From: Clostridium sp. UBA3947
GTDB lineage: Bacteria > Bacillota > Clostridia > Clostridiales > Clostridiaceae
Assembly (NCBI GenBank): GCA_002385545.1
Contig: DGDR01000201.1
Location: 1 to 24,233, forward strand
Direction of reading: 5' to 3'
Length of the DNA stretch: 24,233 nucleotides
The position numbers and the translations under genes were made by a program. The notes beneath the pieces are model-generated. The model was not told the origin of the DNA. It was given only the letters and a program-made list of their open reading frames with translations, and did not search any database. Shown here in pieces: positions 15,507-22,167 of this stretch. The number at the start of each line of letters is the position of its first letter. The first letter of the stretch is position 1.

Positions 15507-15548
15507 GTGATTTTGCTCATAGTAGGATACTGTCTTATAACCTATAAT
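15507..15548 (+). promoter_or_regulatory. flavodiiron gene promoter with second FNR-type box at -41.5
   Basis: The -10 box TATAAT (15543-15548) is perfect, while the -35 position (TAGTAG) does not fit, pointing to an activator-dependent promoter. The predicted start is 15555. A weaker box, GTGAT-TTTG-CTCAT (15507-15520, with the TGA-N6-TCA core), is centred at 15513.5, that is -41.5. It lies 22 bp, two helical turns, from the box at 15485-15498, which is then at -63.5. Confidence 0.55.
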
Positions 15549-15613
15549 GAACTCATAAGGCGGCCAGGGGTAACAAAGAGCCGAAAAAACAAGGTAATTA
15601 GGAGGATTTTGTT

Positions 15614-16828
15614 ATGGATAAAATTAAAATAGCTGAAAATTCATATTGGGTTGGTAAGGTTGATGACAGACCAGTTCCTTTTCACAGATTAATATTAGAA
15701 AAAGGTACTACATATAATGCTTATCTTCTAGAAACAGAAATGCCAACATTAATAGATACAGTTGATATCTCCTTTGGTGGAGAATTCGCGAAAAAACTTG
15801 GAAATATAATGGACTTAAATAATCTAAAATATGTAGTTATAAACCACGTAGAGCCAGATCATTCTGGAGCTCTACCAGCATTAATGAATAAGGCTAAGAA
15901 TGCAATAATAGTAACAACAGAAAAAGCCAAGGAATTATTAATAGAAATGTACAAGCTTCATAATAAGGAATTTTTAATTGTCAAGGATGGAGATACCTTG
16001 GACATTGGTGGTAAAACCTTAAAATTCTTTGAAACTCCATATCTACACACAGAAGAAACAATGATAACCTACTGCTTGGAGGATAAAATTTTATATCCTT
16101 GCGATATCTTTAGCTCCCATGTGGCAACCTATGAATTGTTTAATGATTTAGCCCATCAGGATATGATTGAAGACTTTAAGGTATACTACCAGCTAATTAT
16201 GAGCCCTCATAGGCCTTATGTAAGAGATATGCTTAAGAAGCTAAGCACTATTGAAGTTAATATGATAGCACCTTCTCATGGATATATATTGAGAGATAGA
16301 GCTAAAGATTTTATAGATATGTATGATGCTCTAAGCCAAAAGAGCTCACAGGATAAAAAGGCTATGATTTTATATAGCACTATGACTGGCAATACAGGTA
16401 AAATAGCTAATAAGATTTATGAAGGCCTAACAGATGCTGGTATAGAAACTAGCATTTTAAATGTTAAAAGTTCTTCTATAGAAACAGCAGTGGAACTAAC
16501 TAAGGAAAGCGATATAATAATTATAGGCAGCTCCACAAGATATGGTGATATGATTGGCAATATAGAGGACTACATTAAAGAAATTGTAGCTCTAGACCTG
16601 TCTGGTAAGTATGGCTTTGCCTTTGGATCTTACGGCTGGAGTGGAGAGGCCATAGAAATAATTAATGATTATCTAAAAAGCAGCAATATAACTGTTTTAG
16701 ATTCATCCACCCTAATAAAAACCACCGGTGCTGCTGAAGTTCAGCTACCTTTAAGGGTTAACTTCTATGGGGAAGATGAAAGAGCCCAAGCTGCTCTGAA
16801 GGTTGGTAGATTTGTGGCTTCTATATAG
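15614..16828 (+). CDS. fprA: flavodiiron protein (NO/O2 reductase)
   Basis: Cytoplasmic A-type flavoprotein that reduces O2 to water or NO to N2O, usually taking electrons from rubredoxin. The 404-residue protein has an N-terminal metallo-beta-lactamase-like di-iron domain with ligands H78-x-E80-x-D82-H83 (HVEPDH), H145 (YLHTEE), D164 (CDIFSSH) and H222 (APSHG). A C-terminal flavodoxin domain follows from about 248, with the FMN phosphate loop STMTGNT at 255-261 and SSTRYGDMIG and GSYGWSGE near the flavin. All iron ligands are present. There is no fused rubredoxin domain, so a separate partner is needed. The start ATG 15614 follows GGAGG by eight bases. It is divergent from ric, and an FNR-type box sits at -41.5 of its promoter. 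Confidence 0.96.
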   Translation: MDKIKIAENSYWVGKVDDRPVPFHRLILEKGTTYNAYLLETEMPTLIDTVDISFGGEFAKKLGNIMDLNNLKYVVINHVEPDHSGALPALMNKAKNAIIVTTEKAKELLIEMYKLHNKEFLIVKDGDTLDIGGKTLKFFETPYLHTEETMITYCLEDKILYPCDIFSSHVATYELFNDLAHQDMIEDFKVYYQLIMSPHRPYVRDMLKKLSTIEVNMIAPSHGYILRDRAKDFIDMYDALSQKSSQDKKAMILYSTMTGNTGKIANKIYEGLTDAGIETSILNVKSSSIETAVELTKESDIIIIGSSTRYGDMIGNIEDYIKEIVALDLSGKYGFAFGSYGWSGEAIEIINDYLKSSNITVLDSSTLIKTTGAAEVQLPLRVNFYGEDERAQAALKVGRFVASI

Positions 16829-16892
16829 CTCATTGACTATATACCTTCTTTAGAAAGTGTTGAAGACAGTGCATGTTCTACTAGTTTACATC

Positions 16893-16929
16893 AAAAAGGG
16901 CAATGGCCTCAAACCATTGTCCTTTTTTT
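16893..16929. terminator. bidirectional terminator
   Basis: 16893-16906 pairs with 16914-16927 as a 14-bp stem (one G-U pair) around CCTCAAA, followed by T-rich sequence. The A-run on the left gives a T-run for the convergent regulator gene, whose stop is at 16979. Confidence 0.85.
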
Positions 16930-16978
16930 ATTTACCAGCTAACTTTTAATGTAAATTTAGCTTTTAATGTTTAACCTA

Positions 16979-17683
16979 TTAATCCTCAAAATAATCTAAA
17001 TCCTTAATTATTAACTTTTTATTACCTACAAGCTCTATTATGTCCTCATCCTGAAGGGCAGTAAGCTTTCGGCTTATGGTTTCACGGGTTACTCCAATAT
17101 AATTAGCCATTTCTTCTCTGTTTAGGGGTAAATCAATAATTATCCCCTGCTCATCTTTTACTCCATAGTCCTTAGCAAAGGATTTAAGCATAGAGGCTAT
17201 TCTAACCTCCACATCCTTTGTGCTTAAGTTCTGTATCAGATTTTCTAAATCCATCAACCGATCATGGAGCACTTCCAATACCTTTAAGGTGATTTCAGGA
17301 TTTTCAGTAATTATCCTATCAAAATCGTCCTTAGCAATTGTACATATATATGTATCCTCAAGAGCTTCTGCATTAAATTGAAATTTACCCTTTTTCAATA
17401 GGCTCATATCTCCTATAAATTCTCCATCAGATAAAATATACAAAATCTGCTCTCGGCCCTCTTTATTATATCTATATACCTTAATTTTCCCCTTATTTAC
17501 TATATAAAGCTTATCTTCAACATCTCCTTCAAAGAAGAGAATTTGTCCCTTTTTGTATTTACGGGTTACAATTACTTCTGATATTTTTCTAAAGTCTTCT
17601 TCCTTAAGAGTGGAAAATATATAAACCTTTGATACACAGTATTTTCCTGTGCATTTCAGGCAATTTTTTTCACAATGAGCCAT
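16979..17683 (-). CDS. Crp/Fnr-family regulator with four N-terminal cysteines
   Basis: A 234-residue transcription factor. The N-terminus MAHCEKNCLKCTGKYC has Cys 4, 8, 11 and 16, a likely ligand set for an iron-sulfur cluster, as in FNR-type O2/NO sensors. A cyclic-nucleotide-binding-fold domain follows (about 20-140: KKGQILFFEGD, then GEFIGDMSLL), then a dimer helix and a C-terminal winged HTH (LNREEMANYIGVTRETISRKL). The recognition helix ETISR is of the FNR type (E-xx-SR), which reads TGA/TCA half-sites. I start at ATG 17683 because AAGGAG (17698-17693) is nine bases upstream. The longer TTG 17692 start would touch that site. It is convergent with the flavodiiron gene. The two FNR-type boxes nearby are its likely targets (inference). 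Confidence 0.9.
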   Translation of the reverse strand: MAHCEKNCLKCTGKYCVSKVYIFSTLKEEDFRKISEVIVTRKYKKGQILFFEGDVEDKLYIVNKGKIKVYRYNKEGREQILYILSDGEFIGDMSLLKKGKFQFNAEALEDTYICTIAKDDFDRIITENPEITLKVLEVLHDRLMDLENLIQNLSTKDVEVRIASMLKSFAKDYGVKDEQGIIIDLPLNREEMANYIGVTRETISRKLTALQDEDIIELVGNKKLIIKDLDYFED

Positions 17684-17733
17684 TTGAATCAACTCCTTAA
17701 TTAGTATCCCTTACTTTAAATATAGGTTAATTA

Positions 17734-17739
17734 ATTATA
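17734..17739 (-). promoter_or_regulatory. probable -10 box of the Crp/Fnr regulator gene
   Basis: A perfect TATAAT lies on the minus strand 51 bases before the start codon. The nearest -35 candidate, TTGAGC, is 19 bp upstream, which is long. No FNR-type box was found here, so autoregulation is not evident. Confidence 0.35.
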
Positions 17740-17788
17740 ACATATAAATACTAAGAAAGCTCAAAGTACTTATTTAACAAATTATAAA

Positions 17789-17832
17789 GGACTGTTGTAC
17801 AAACTTCATATCTGATAGTTGTACAACAGTCC
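17789..17832 (-). terminator. 14-bp perfect inverted repeat, likely terminator of the CPCC gene
   Basis: 17789-17802 and 17819-17832 are perfect 14-bp inverted copies (GGACTGTTGTACAA and its complement) around a 16-base loop. The repeat starts 15 bases after the CPCC gene's stop. The minus-strand tail TTTATAATTT is only moderately T-rich, so termination is probable but not certain. Confidence 0.6.
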
Positions 17833-17847
17833 CTTAATTAGACTTGC

Positions 17848-18117
17848 TTAACTTAAGGGCCTCCAATTCTCATCCCTCTTCTCATCCTCTTTAGGAGGCC
17901 TAACATATTTTAATGAATCCTTTTTACAGGCTCCGAACTTCATAAAATTTTTCTGTGCCTGCCTCAGAGATACGCCGTTGGGTCCATCCTTTAAATCTGG
18001 ATCATAATACTGGGCAGCATCATCCTCCCAAAAGCATACTCTGCAAATATCAAAGGTTCCTGGTGGTTCTTCCGATAATGTTTTATAACCGCAGCAGGGA
18101 CATGCAAACTTAACCAA
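17848..18117 (-). CDS. CPCC-type cysteine-rich small protein
   Basis: An 89-residue protein with an N-terminal zinc-ribbon-like motif: CPCCGYKTL (Cys 6, 8, 9), then FDICRVCFWEDD (Cys 25, 28). A region typical of the cysteine-rich CPCC family follows (GPNGVSLRQAQKNFMKFGAC). CPCC proteins are small, often found near toxin-immunity genes, and probably bind zinc. Here the gene lies next to a YezG-like immunity gene on the same strand. The start is TTG 18117, nine bases after AGGGAG; there is no earlier in-frame ATG with a site. Function unknown. It has its own hairpin downstream and about 110 bp upstream to the next gene, so it may be transcribed separately. Confidence 0.82.
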   Translation of the reverse strand: MVKFACPCCGYKTLSEEPPGTFDICRVCFWEDDAAQYYDPDLKDGPNGVSLRQAQKNFMKFGACKKDSLKYVRPPKEDEKRDENWRPLS

Positions 18118-18230
18118 GTCAAATCACTCCCTTGTTTGTTATACATTTATTGTTAACAAATTTGGAAGTATTTATTAGTATAATTTTAAGATTTAATTAT
18201 ATTATTCTTATTGCAAAAGGTAATGCGGCA

Positions 18231-18638
18231 CTATAAATACTTTTCCTTCCATAACTCTTTTCTAGTAACTTCATCAGAGTTATCTAAATCCTCATATCCA
18301 TACTCCACCTTAATAGTTCCATCCTTTTCTAATATGTAGGTTATTGTTGTCCACTTTTTCTCTCCAATTTTAATAAAGTAGTCATACAACATCTTTATAA
18401 TTCGAGATATCTCCGTTGTAAAAAACATTCTTCTTTTTCTATCCACACCATATTCCTTGGTCAACGAGCTATATTCCTTTAATTGTCCTGTCTCACTTTC
18501 ATAAAAACAATAATATACAGAATTCACTTCCTTCTGTACCTCAGCCCTTAGCAATATCTTGTCCCATTTTACTGGAATTATGGTCTTTATTTTATCTGCC
18601 AATTCCTCATACATTTCCTTAACTAGACTTTCATCCAT
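18231..18638 (-). CDS. YezG/DUF600-family immunity protein, orphan
   Basis: A 135-residue acidic protein of the YezG family, whose best-known member protects Bacillus subtilis from the LXG toxin YeeF. The layout fits along its whole length: MYEELADKIKTIIPVKWDKILLRAEV, then VYYCFYESETGQLKEY, a helical middle, then KKWTTITYILEKDGTIKVEYGYEDL and the end KELWKEKYL. No LXG toxin, WXG100 protein or ESX secretion gene lies in the window, so it is an orphan immunity gene. The start ATG 18638 follows GAGGAGGG by seven bases. It lies 48 bp downstream of the YcxB-like gene, so the two are probably co-transcribed. The specificity is unknown. Confidence 0.8.
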   Translation of the reverse strand: MDESLVKEMYEELADKIKTIIPVKWDKILLRAEVQKEVNSVYYCFYESETGQLKEYSSLTKEYGVDRKRRMFFTTEISRIIKMLYDYFIKIGEKKWTTITYILEKDGTIKVEYGYEDLDNSDEVTRKELWKEKYL

Positions 18639-18686
18639 AACCTATCCCTCCTCTGTTACTCTTGTAGCTTCCTTAATTAAGTTCAT

Positions 18687-19211
18687 TTAATCTATGAACC
18701 TTATCCTCTTGTCAGCCACCTTATCCTTTAGTATTTTTTTAAATTCAATAAGATCGCCTTCTGATTTAAAGAAGCCTTTTAATATTGCTGCTGTTTGTAT
18801 TGGAGTGGTGTAAATTAAGATCATATCTGGCTTTTCATCAATTTTATATACGTCCTTCCACTTAATAAGAGTCTCTCCCTTTTCTTCCATACATAAAAGG
18901 CCTTCATCCTTCGTTACATATATTTTATCAGATTTTATTACCCTTGATGAATTATAAATACATTTTAGTTTTTTTATTCTTATAGAATTAAACATTACAG
19001 TTGTTATTACACTAAGTCCAATGCATATGAATAACACAGCAATTAATCTAATAAAATTTGTAACCTTATGATCCAATATTGCTAAAGCAATAATTAAATA
19101 AGCACATAGCTGGGCAAAGAATGTTTTTATATTTGAATTTTTAAAATGATATTTATTTATATTTATAAAATCCTCACAGGTTATTTTTCCCCCGAAGCTT
19201 ATTTCCTTCAT
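18687..19211 (-). CDS. YcxB-like membrane protein
   Basis: A 174-residue protein with a short cytoplasmic start, two adjacent hydrophobic segments (about 31-47 and 53-74) and a C-terminal cytosolic domain. The domain pattern (SDKIYVTKDEGLLCMEEKGETLIKWKDVYKIDEKPDMILIYT, given here only as its key run at about 94-134) fits the YcxB-like family. In that family a strand-rich domain ends in WxDVxxI and a tyrosine/isoleucine-rich strand. Such proteins are common, small and of unknown role. The start ATG 19211 follows GGGGAG by six bases. A sigma-A-type promoter lies at 19251-19279. The gene likely leads a two-gene unit with the YezG-like gene. Confidence 0.72.
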   Translation of the reverse strand: MKEISFGGKITCEDFININKYHFKNSNIKTFFAQLCAYLIIALAILDHKVTNFIRLIAVLFICIGLSVITTVMFNSIRIKKLKCIYNSSRVIKSDKIYVTKDEGLLCMEEKGETLIKWKDVYKIDEKPDMILIYTTPIQTAAILKGFFKSEGDLIEFKKILKDKVADKRIRFID

Positions 19212-19250
19212 GTATATCTCCCCTCATAAAACATAACTGCTAAAATATTC

Positions 19251-19279
19251 AAAATACCCTATTATCAATTCTTTTTCAA
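19251..19279 (-). promoter_or_regulatory. sigma-A promoter of the YcxB-like/YezG-like unit
   Basis: On the minus strand TTGAAA (19279-19274) and TATTTT (19256-19251) are separated by 17 bp. The predicted start is near 19244, giving a leader of about 33 bases before ATG 19211. Confidence 0.5.
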
Positions 19280-19397
19280 AGTTTTCTCCCCAGTATCTTT
19301 CACGGAATCACACCTGTTTTTCCTATAACATAACTTTTAGTCTCAGTTGCTATTAATGATATTATCATGTCCATCCAACCTTCCTTATAAAGCAAAA

Positions 19398-19415
19398 GCT
19401 AGGACCCATCCTAGC
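19398..19415 (-). terminator. second hairpin terminator downstream of spoVR
   Basis: GCTAGGA (19398-19404) and TCCTAGC (19409-19415) form a 7-bp stem around CCCA. On the minus strand TTTTGCTTTAT follows. The 431-bp gap 19212-19642 holds this hairpin, the one at 19496-19533, the promoter at 19251-19279 and an 18-codon frame at 19420-19476. I see no other gene. Confidence 0.65.
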
Positions 19416-19495
19416 CTCACTAATTTTCTACAATAGTTTTATTTCTATAGAAAGGCTTTTTTTCCTTCCAATGCATATTAATTTTTAAAATAAAA

Positions 19496-19533
19496 GTTGA
19501 TGGACAAAGCCTCTCCTATCTAAGTCCATCAAC
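19496..19533 (-). terminator. terminator of the prkA-yhbH-spoVR operon
   Basis: GTTGATGGAC (19496-19505) and GTCCATCAAC (19524-19533) form a perfect 10-bp stem around an 18-base loop. TTTTATTTT follows on the minus strand. It lies 110 bp after the spoVR stop. Confidence 0.7.
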
Positions 19534-19642
19534 CTTACTAAAATTATTTTAAATACTAACTTGATAATATATTAATCCTAAACTAGATAATTGTTCCTAA
19601 TTCACCATATAATATTCACTAAACTTAAAATTTATTCCATTA

Positions 19643-20983
19643 TTAGCTAACTAAAATTACCTCTCCATTATATTGCTTAGTTTTTAGCTTAACGGTGCTG
19701 CCCCATAGCTTAGCCACATATTTTAATGTGTATTTTGCATATTCTAAATCCAGCTCTCTACCATCAAATACATGTTCCAGCATCAAAGTGTTATCTGTCT
19801 TTACCACATCTACTACTCTAATTACAGGTACCGCTCCCATGCCACAGTTACTGCATAGAGTGTTACGAATAACTGTCCAACCAGTTTCGTCGGATATTTC
19901 TTGTATAACATAATTATTACCGCTCTTACCATACTGAAATAGGTTTAATTCCTCGCAAAGCTCCTCTGTGAGATATCTTCTCAGGAAGGAGGAATCCCTC
20001 TCTATCTTTCTAGCTTCAAATATTTTATCCCTACCATAGGTATTATCTAGATGCTCAAAAATCTTAAAGCCAATATAGTAGGGATTTAACCAACCCTTTC
20101 CTGGAGCAATTACGTCATTATGTCTCTTTATAAATTCTAGGTGCAGCTTATCTCCAAGCTCCAGCTTATTAAGAATATTGTAATGCCAAAAGCTAGCCCA
20201 GCCTTCATTCATAATTTTTGTCTCAATTTGTGGAATAAAATATGCCGTTTCCTTCCGAACTATTTGAATTAAATTTTTCTCCCATTCCTCCAAATTGCCA
20301 TAGGTTATTATAAAGTATAAAATATCCTCCTCTGGCTCTAAGGGTATTTTAGTTATATCTGGTGGCTCCTCTTCCTTATAAGGAGTCAAAAAGCTAAATT
20401 CATCCTCTTTTCTTTTATGAGCCTCCAATATTTCCTTTTTTATCTCTTCCTCGCTTTTTCGCTTTTCTCCAACCACTCTGTTAGTCTGTAGCTTAATGGC
20501 ATGAGCAGCATCCAGTATTCTTTCTACATTTTCATAACCTATACTAGGATCCTTTATATAGCTCCTAACCATATCTGCATGAAGCTTGAACATTTCCAGC
20601 GTATAATCTGCCCTGGTTCCTTCAACAAACAGTCTGTTATTCTTAAAAAAGTCATTGTGGCCATATACATGTGCCATAGTTAGAATTTGAAGCAGCAAGG
20701 TATTATCCTTCATAAGATAAGCTAAACAGGGATCTGAGTTAATAACCATTTCATAGGGTAATCCTGTTAGATTATATCTATACATGGTTCTATTTTTCTC
20801 ATAAGCCTTCCCAAAGCTCCAATGAGGATATCGGGAAGGCATACCTACATAGGCTTCATAGGCCAACATATCCTTATAGCTAATTAACTCAAATTCCTGC
20901 TCATAATAATCTAAGCCACTTTCCTTTGCTACAGCCTCAATAATTTCATTCCTTTTTTCTAAGTCCTTAATGGTATAGTCCAT
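19643..20983 (-). CDS. spoVR: SpoVR-family protein
   Basis: A 446-residue protein of the SpoVR family, needed for normal spore cortex formation in Bacillus; its E. coli relative is YcgB. Conserved stretches seen are HWSFGKAYEKN (54-64), YEMVINSDPC (77-86), AHVYGHNDFFKNN (104-116) and MNEGWASFWHYNIL (258-271), rich in His and Glu that could bind metal. A C-terminal SpoVR-like domain ends at about 446. No membrane segment or signal peptide, so cytoplasmic. The start ATG 20983 follows GAGGTGAGGAAGG. It is the last gene of the prkA-yhbH-spoVR operon, seven bases after the yhbH stop. The same three families are linked in many bacteria, but the biochemical role of SpoVR is not known. Confidence 0.95.
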   Translation of the reverse strand: MDYTIKDLEKRNEIIEAVAKESGLDYYEQEFELISYKDMLAYEAYVGMPSRYPHWSFGKAYEKNRTMYRYNLTGLPYEMVINSDPCLAYLMKDNTLLLQILTMAHVYGHNDFFKNNRLFVEGTRADYTLEMFKLHADMVRSYIKDPSIGYENVERILDAAHAIKLQTNRVVGEKRKSEEEIKKEILEAHKRKEDEFSFLTPYKEEEPPDITKIPLEPEEDILYFIITYGNLEEWEKNLIQIVRKETAYFIPQIETKIMNEGWASFWHYNILNKLELGDKLHLEFIKRHNDVIAPGKGWLNPYYIGFKIFEHLDNTYGRDKIFEARKIERDSSFLRRYLTEELCEELNLFQYGKSGNNYVIQEISDETGWTVIRNTLCSNCGMGAVPVIRVVDVVKTDNTLMLEHVFDGRELDLEYAKYTLKYVAKLWGSTVKLKTKQYNGEVILVS

Positions 20984-20990
20984 GCCTTCC

Positions 20991-22163
20991 TCACCTCACT
21001 ATCTGCTTTTTCAGCATATATTTCAAGGCATTCCACAAATCCTTCTTTTGCTTTATAACCACAGATAGAAAGTTATCCTTCTTAACGCCCTTTACTAGCC
21101 TATCTCTTATGGAGCTAGAGAAGAAGCTGTTCATTATTTCAGCGTAGCCAAAGACATTACATATTTCCGCTAAATTATTAGCAGCCTCTACAGCTTTAGC
21201 ATTGTCCTCGGACCAGTTGTCTCCATCACTAACATAAAAGGCGTATATATTCCAATGGGCAGGATTATATCTTTTTTCTGCTATCTCCAAAGCCTTATTT
21301 AGGCCACTGGAAATATAAGTCCCCCCAGACTCCACCTTATGGAAGAACTCAAACTCATTCACTTCCTTAGCGGTGGTAGTATGGGATATAAAGACTACCT
21401 CTACATTGTTATATCGAACTCTAATAAATTGAGAGAGAATAAAAAAGAAGGAGCGAGCTAAATACTTTTTAGTCATATCCATGGACCCTGAAACGTCCAT
21501 AATACAAAATACTACAGCATTGCTCTCCCTTTTATAAGTCTTCTTAATCCTGTAATATCTTAAATCTTCATTTTTAAAAGGAAATCTTTCAAACTCAGGT
21601 TCCAAGCCTTCCTCTTTTAAAGCTCTCTTCTTTCCCTGAAGTCTTTTTATCTTTTCCACCACTGTCCTTTTCTTTGCCAGTCTTGGATTTATGCCGTGTC
21701 TTTGATAGCCAGACTTCTTACCCCCAGCTTCAATTAAAATTTCCGATTGGTTTTTCTTCTTCATTTCAGGAAGTTCTAAGTCTTCTAAAAGATAATTAAG
21801 CACATCCTCTATAGTTATTTCAGTTTCGTAAATATCTTCTCCTTCTTCATTACCAGCAGAACCAGAGCCTTGTCCAGGTCCATTCACCCTATCCTGTCCA
21901 ATAATTTCTCCCCTTCTTTCGCTTCCATCTCCGCTGGCTACAGCTGGATTGCCCCTTCCATATATAAATTGATATTCCTTAATACCCTTAATAGGAATTT
22001 TTATTTTTTTATTCTTACTTTGTCCAATTATACTTTCCTCAGATAATAAGTCACCTAGGTTTTCCTTAATAGATTTTTCCACCAGCTGCCGATGCCTTCT
22101 TCTATCCTCTACCGCCCTGTCATAATCTATAGGATTAGAATTGTGGTCTTTAAATATAGCCAT
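20991..22163 (-). CDS. yhbH: sporulation protein YhbH (DUF444, VWA domain)
   Basis: A 390-residue member of the YhbH/YeaH family. A charged N-terminal part (about 1-110) includes a Gly/Ser-rich linker (GPGQGSGSAGNEEGED), followed by a von Willebrand A-type domain with the metal-site motif DVSGSM (D223) and later THT and SDGDNW segments. In Bacillus the family is needed for sporulation, and it occurs with PrkA and SpoVR. The start is ATG 22163 (MAIFKDHNSN), nine bases after GGAAGG and four bases after the prkA stop. An in-frame codon at 22196 would overlap prkA and add 11 unrelated residues, so it was not used. VWA proteins commonly act as partners of AAA ATPases, which fits its operon partner PrkA. 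Confidence 0.94.
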   Translation of the reverse strand: MAIFKDHNSNPIDYDRAVEDRRRHRQLVEKSIKENLGDLLSEESIIGQSKNKKIKIPIKGIKEYQFIYGRGNPAVASGDGSERRGEIIGQDRVNGPGQGSGSAGNEEGEDIYETEITIEDVLNYLLEDLELPEMKKKNQSEILIEAGGKKSGYQRHGINPRLAKKRTVVEKIKRLQGKKRALKEEGLEPEFERFPFKNEDLRYYRIKKTYKRESNAVVFCIMDVSGSMDMTKKYLARSFFFILSQFIRVRYNNVEVVFISHTTTAKEVNEFEFFHKVESGGTYISSGLNKALEIAEKRYNPAHWNIYAFYVSDGDNWSEDNAKAVEAANNLAEICNVFGYAEIMNSFFSSSIRDRLVKGVKKDNFLSVVIKQKKDLWNALKYMLKKQIVR

Positions 22164-22167
22164 GAAA

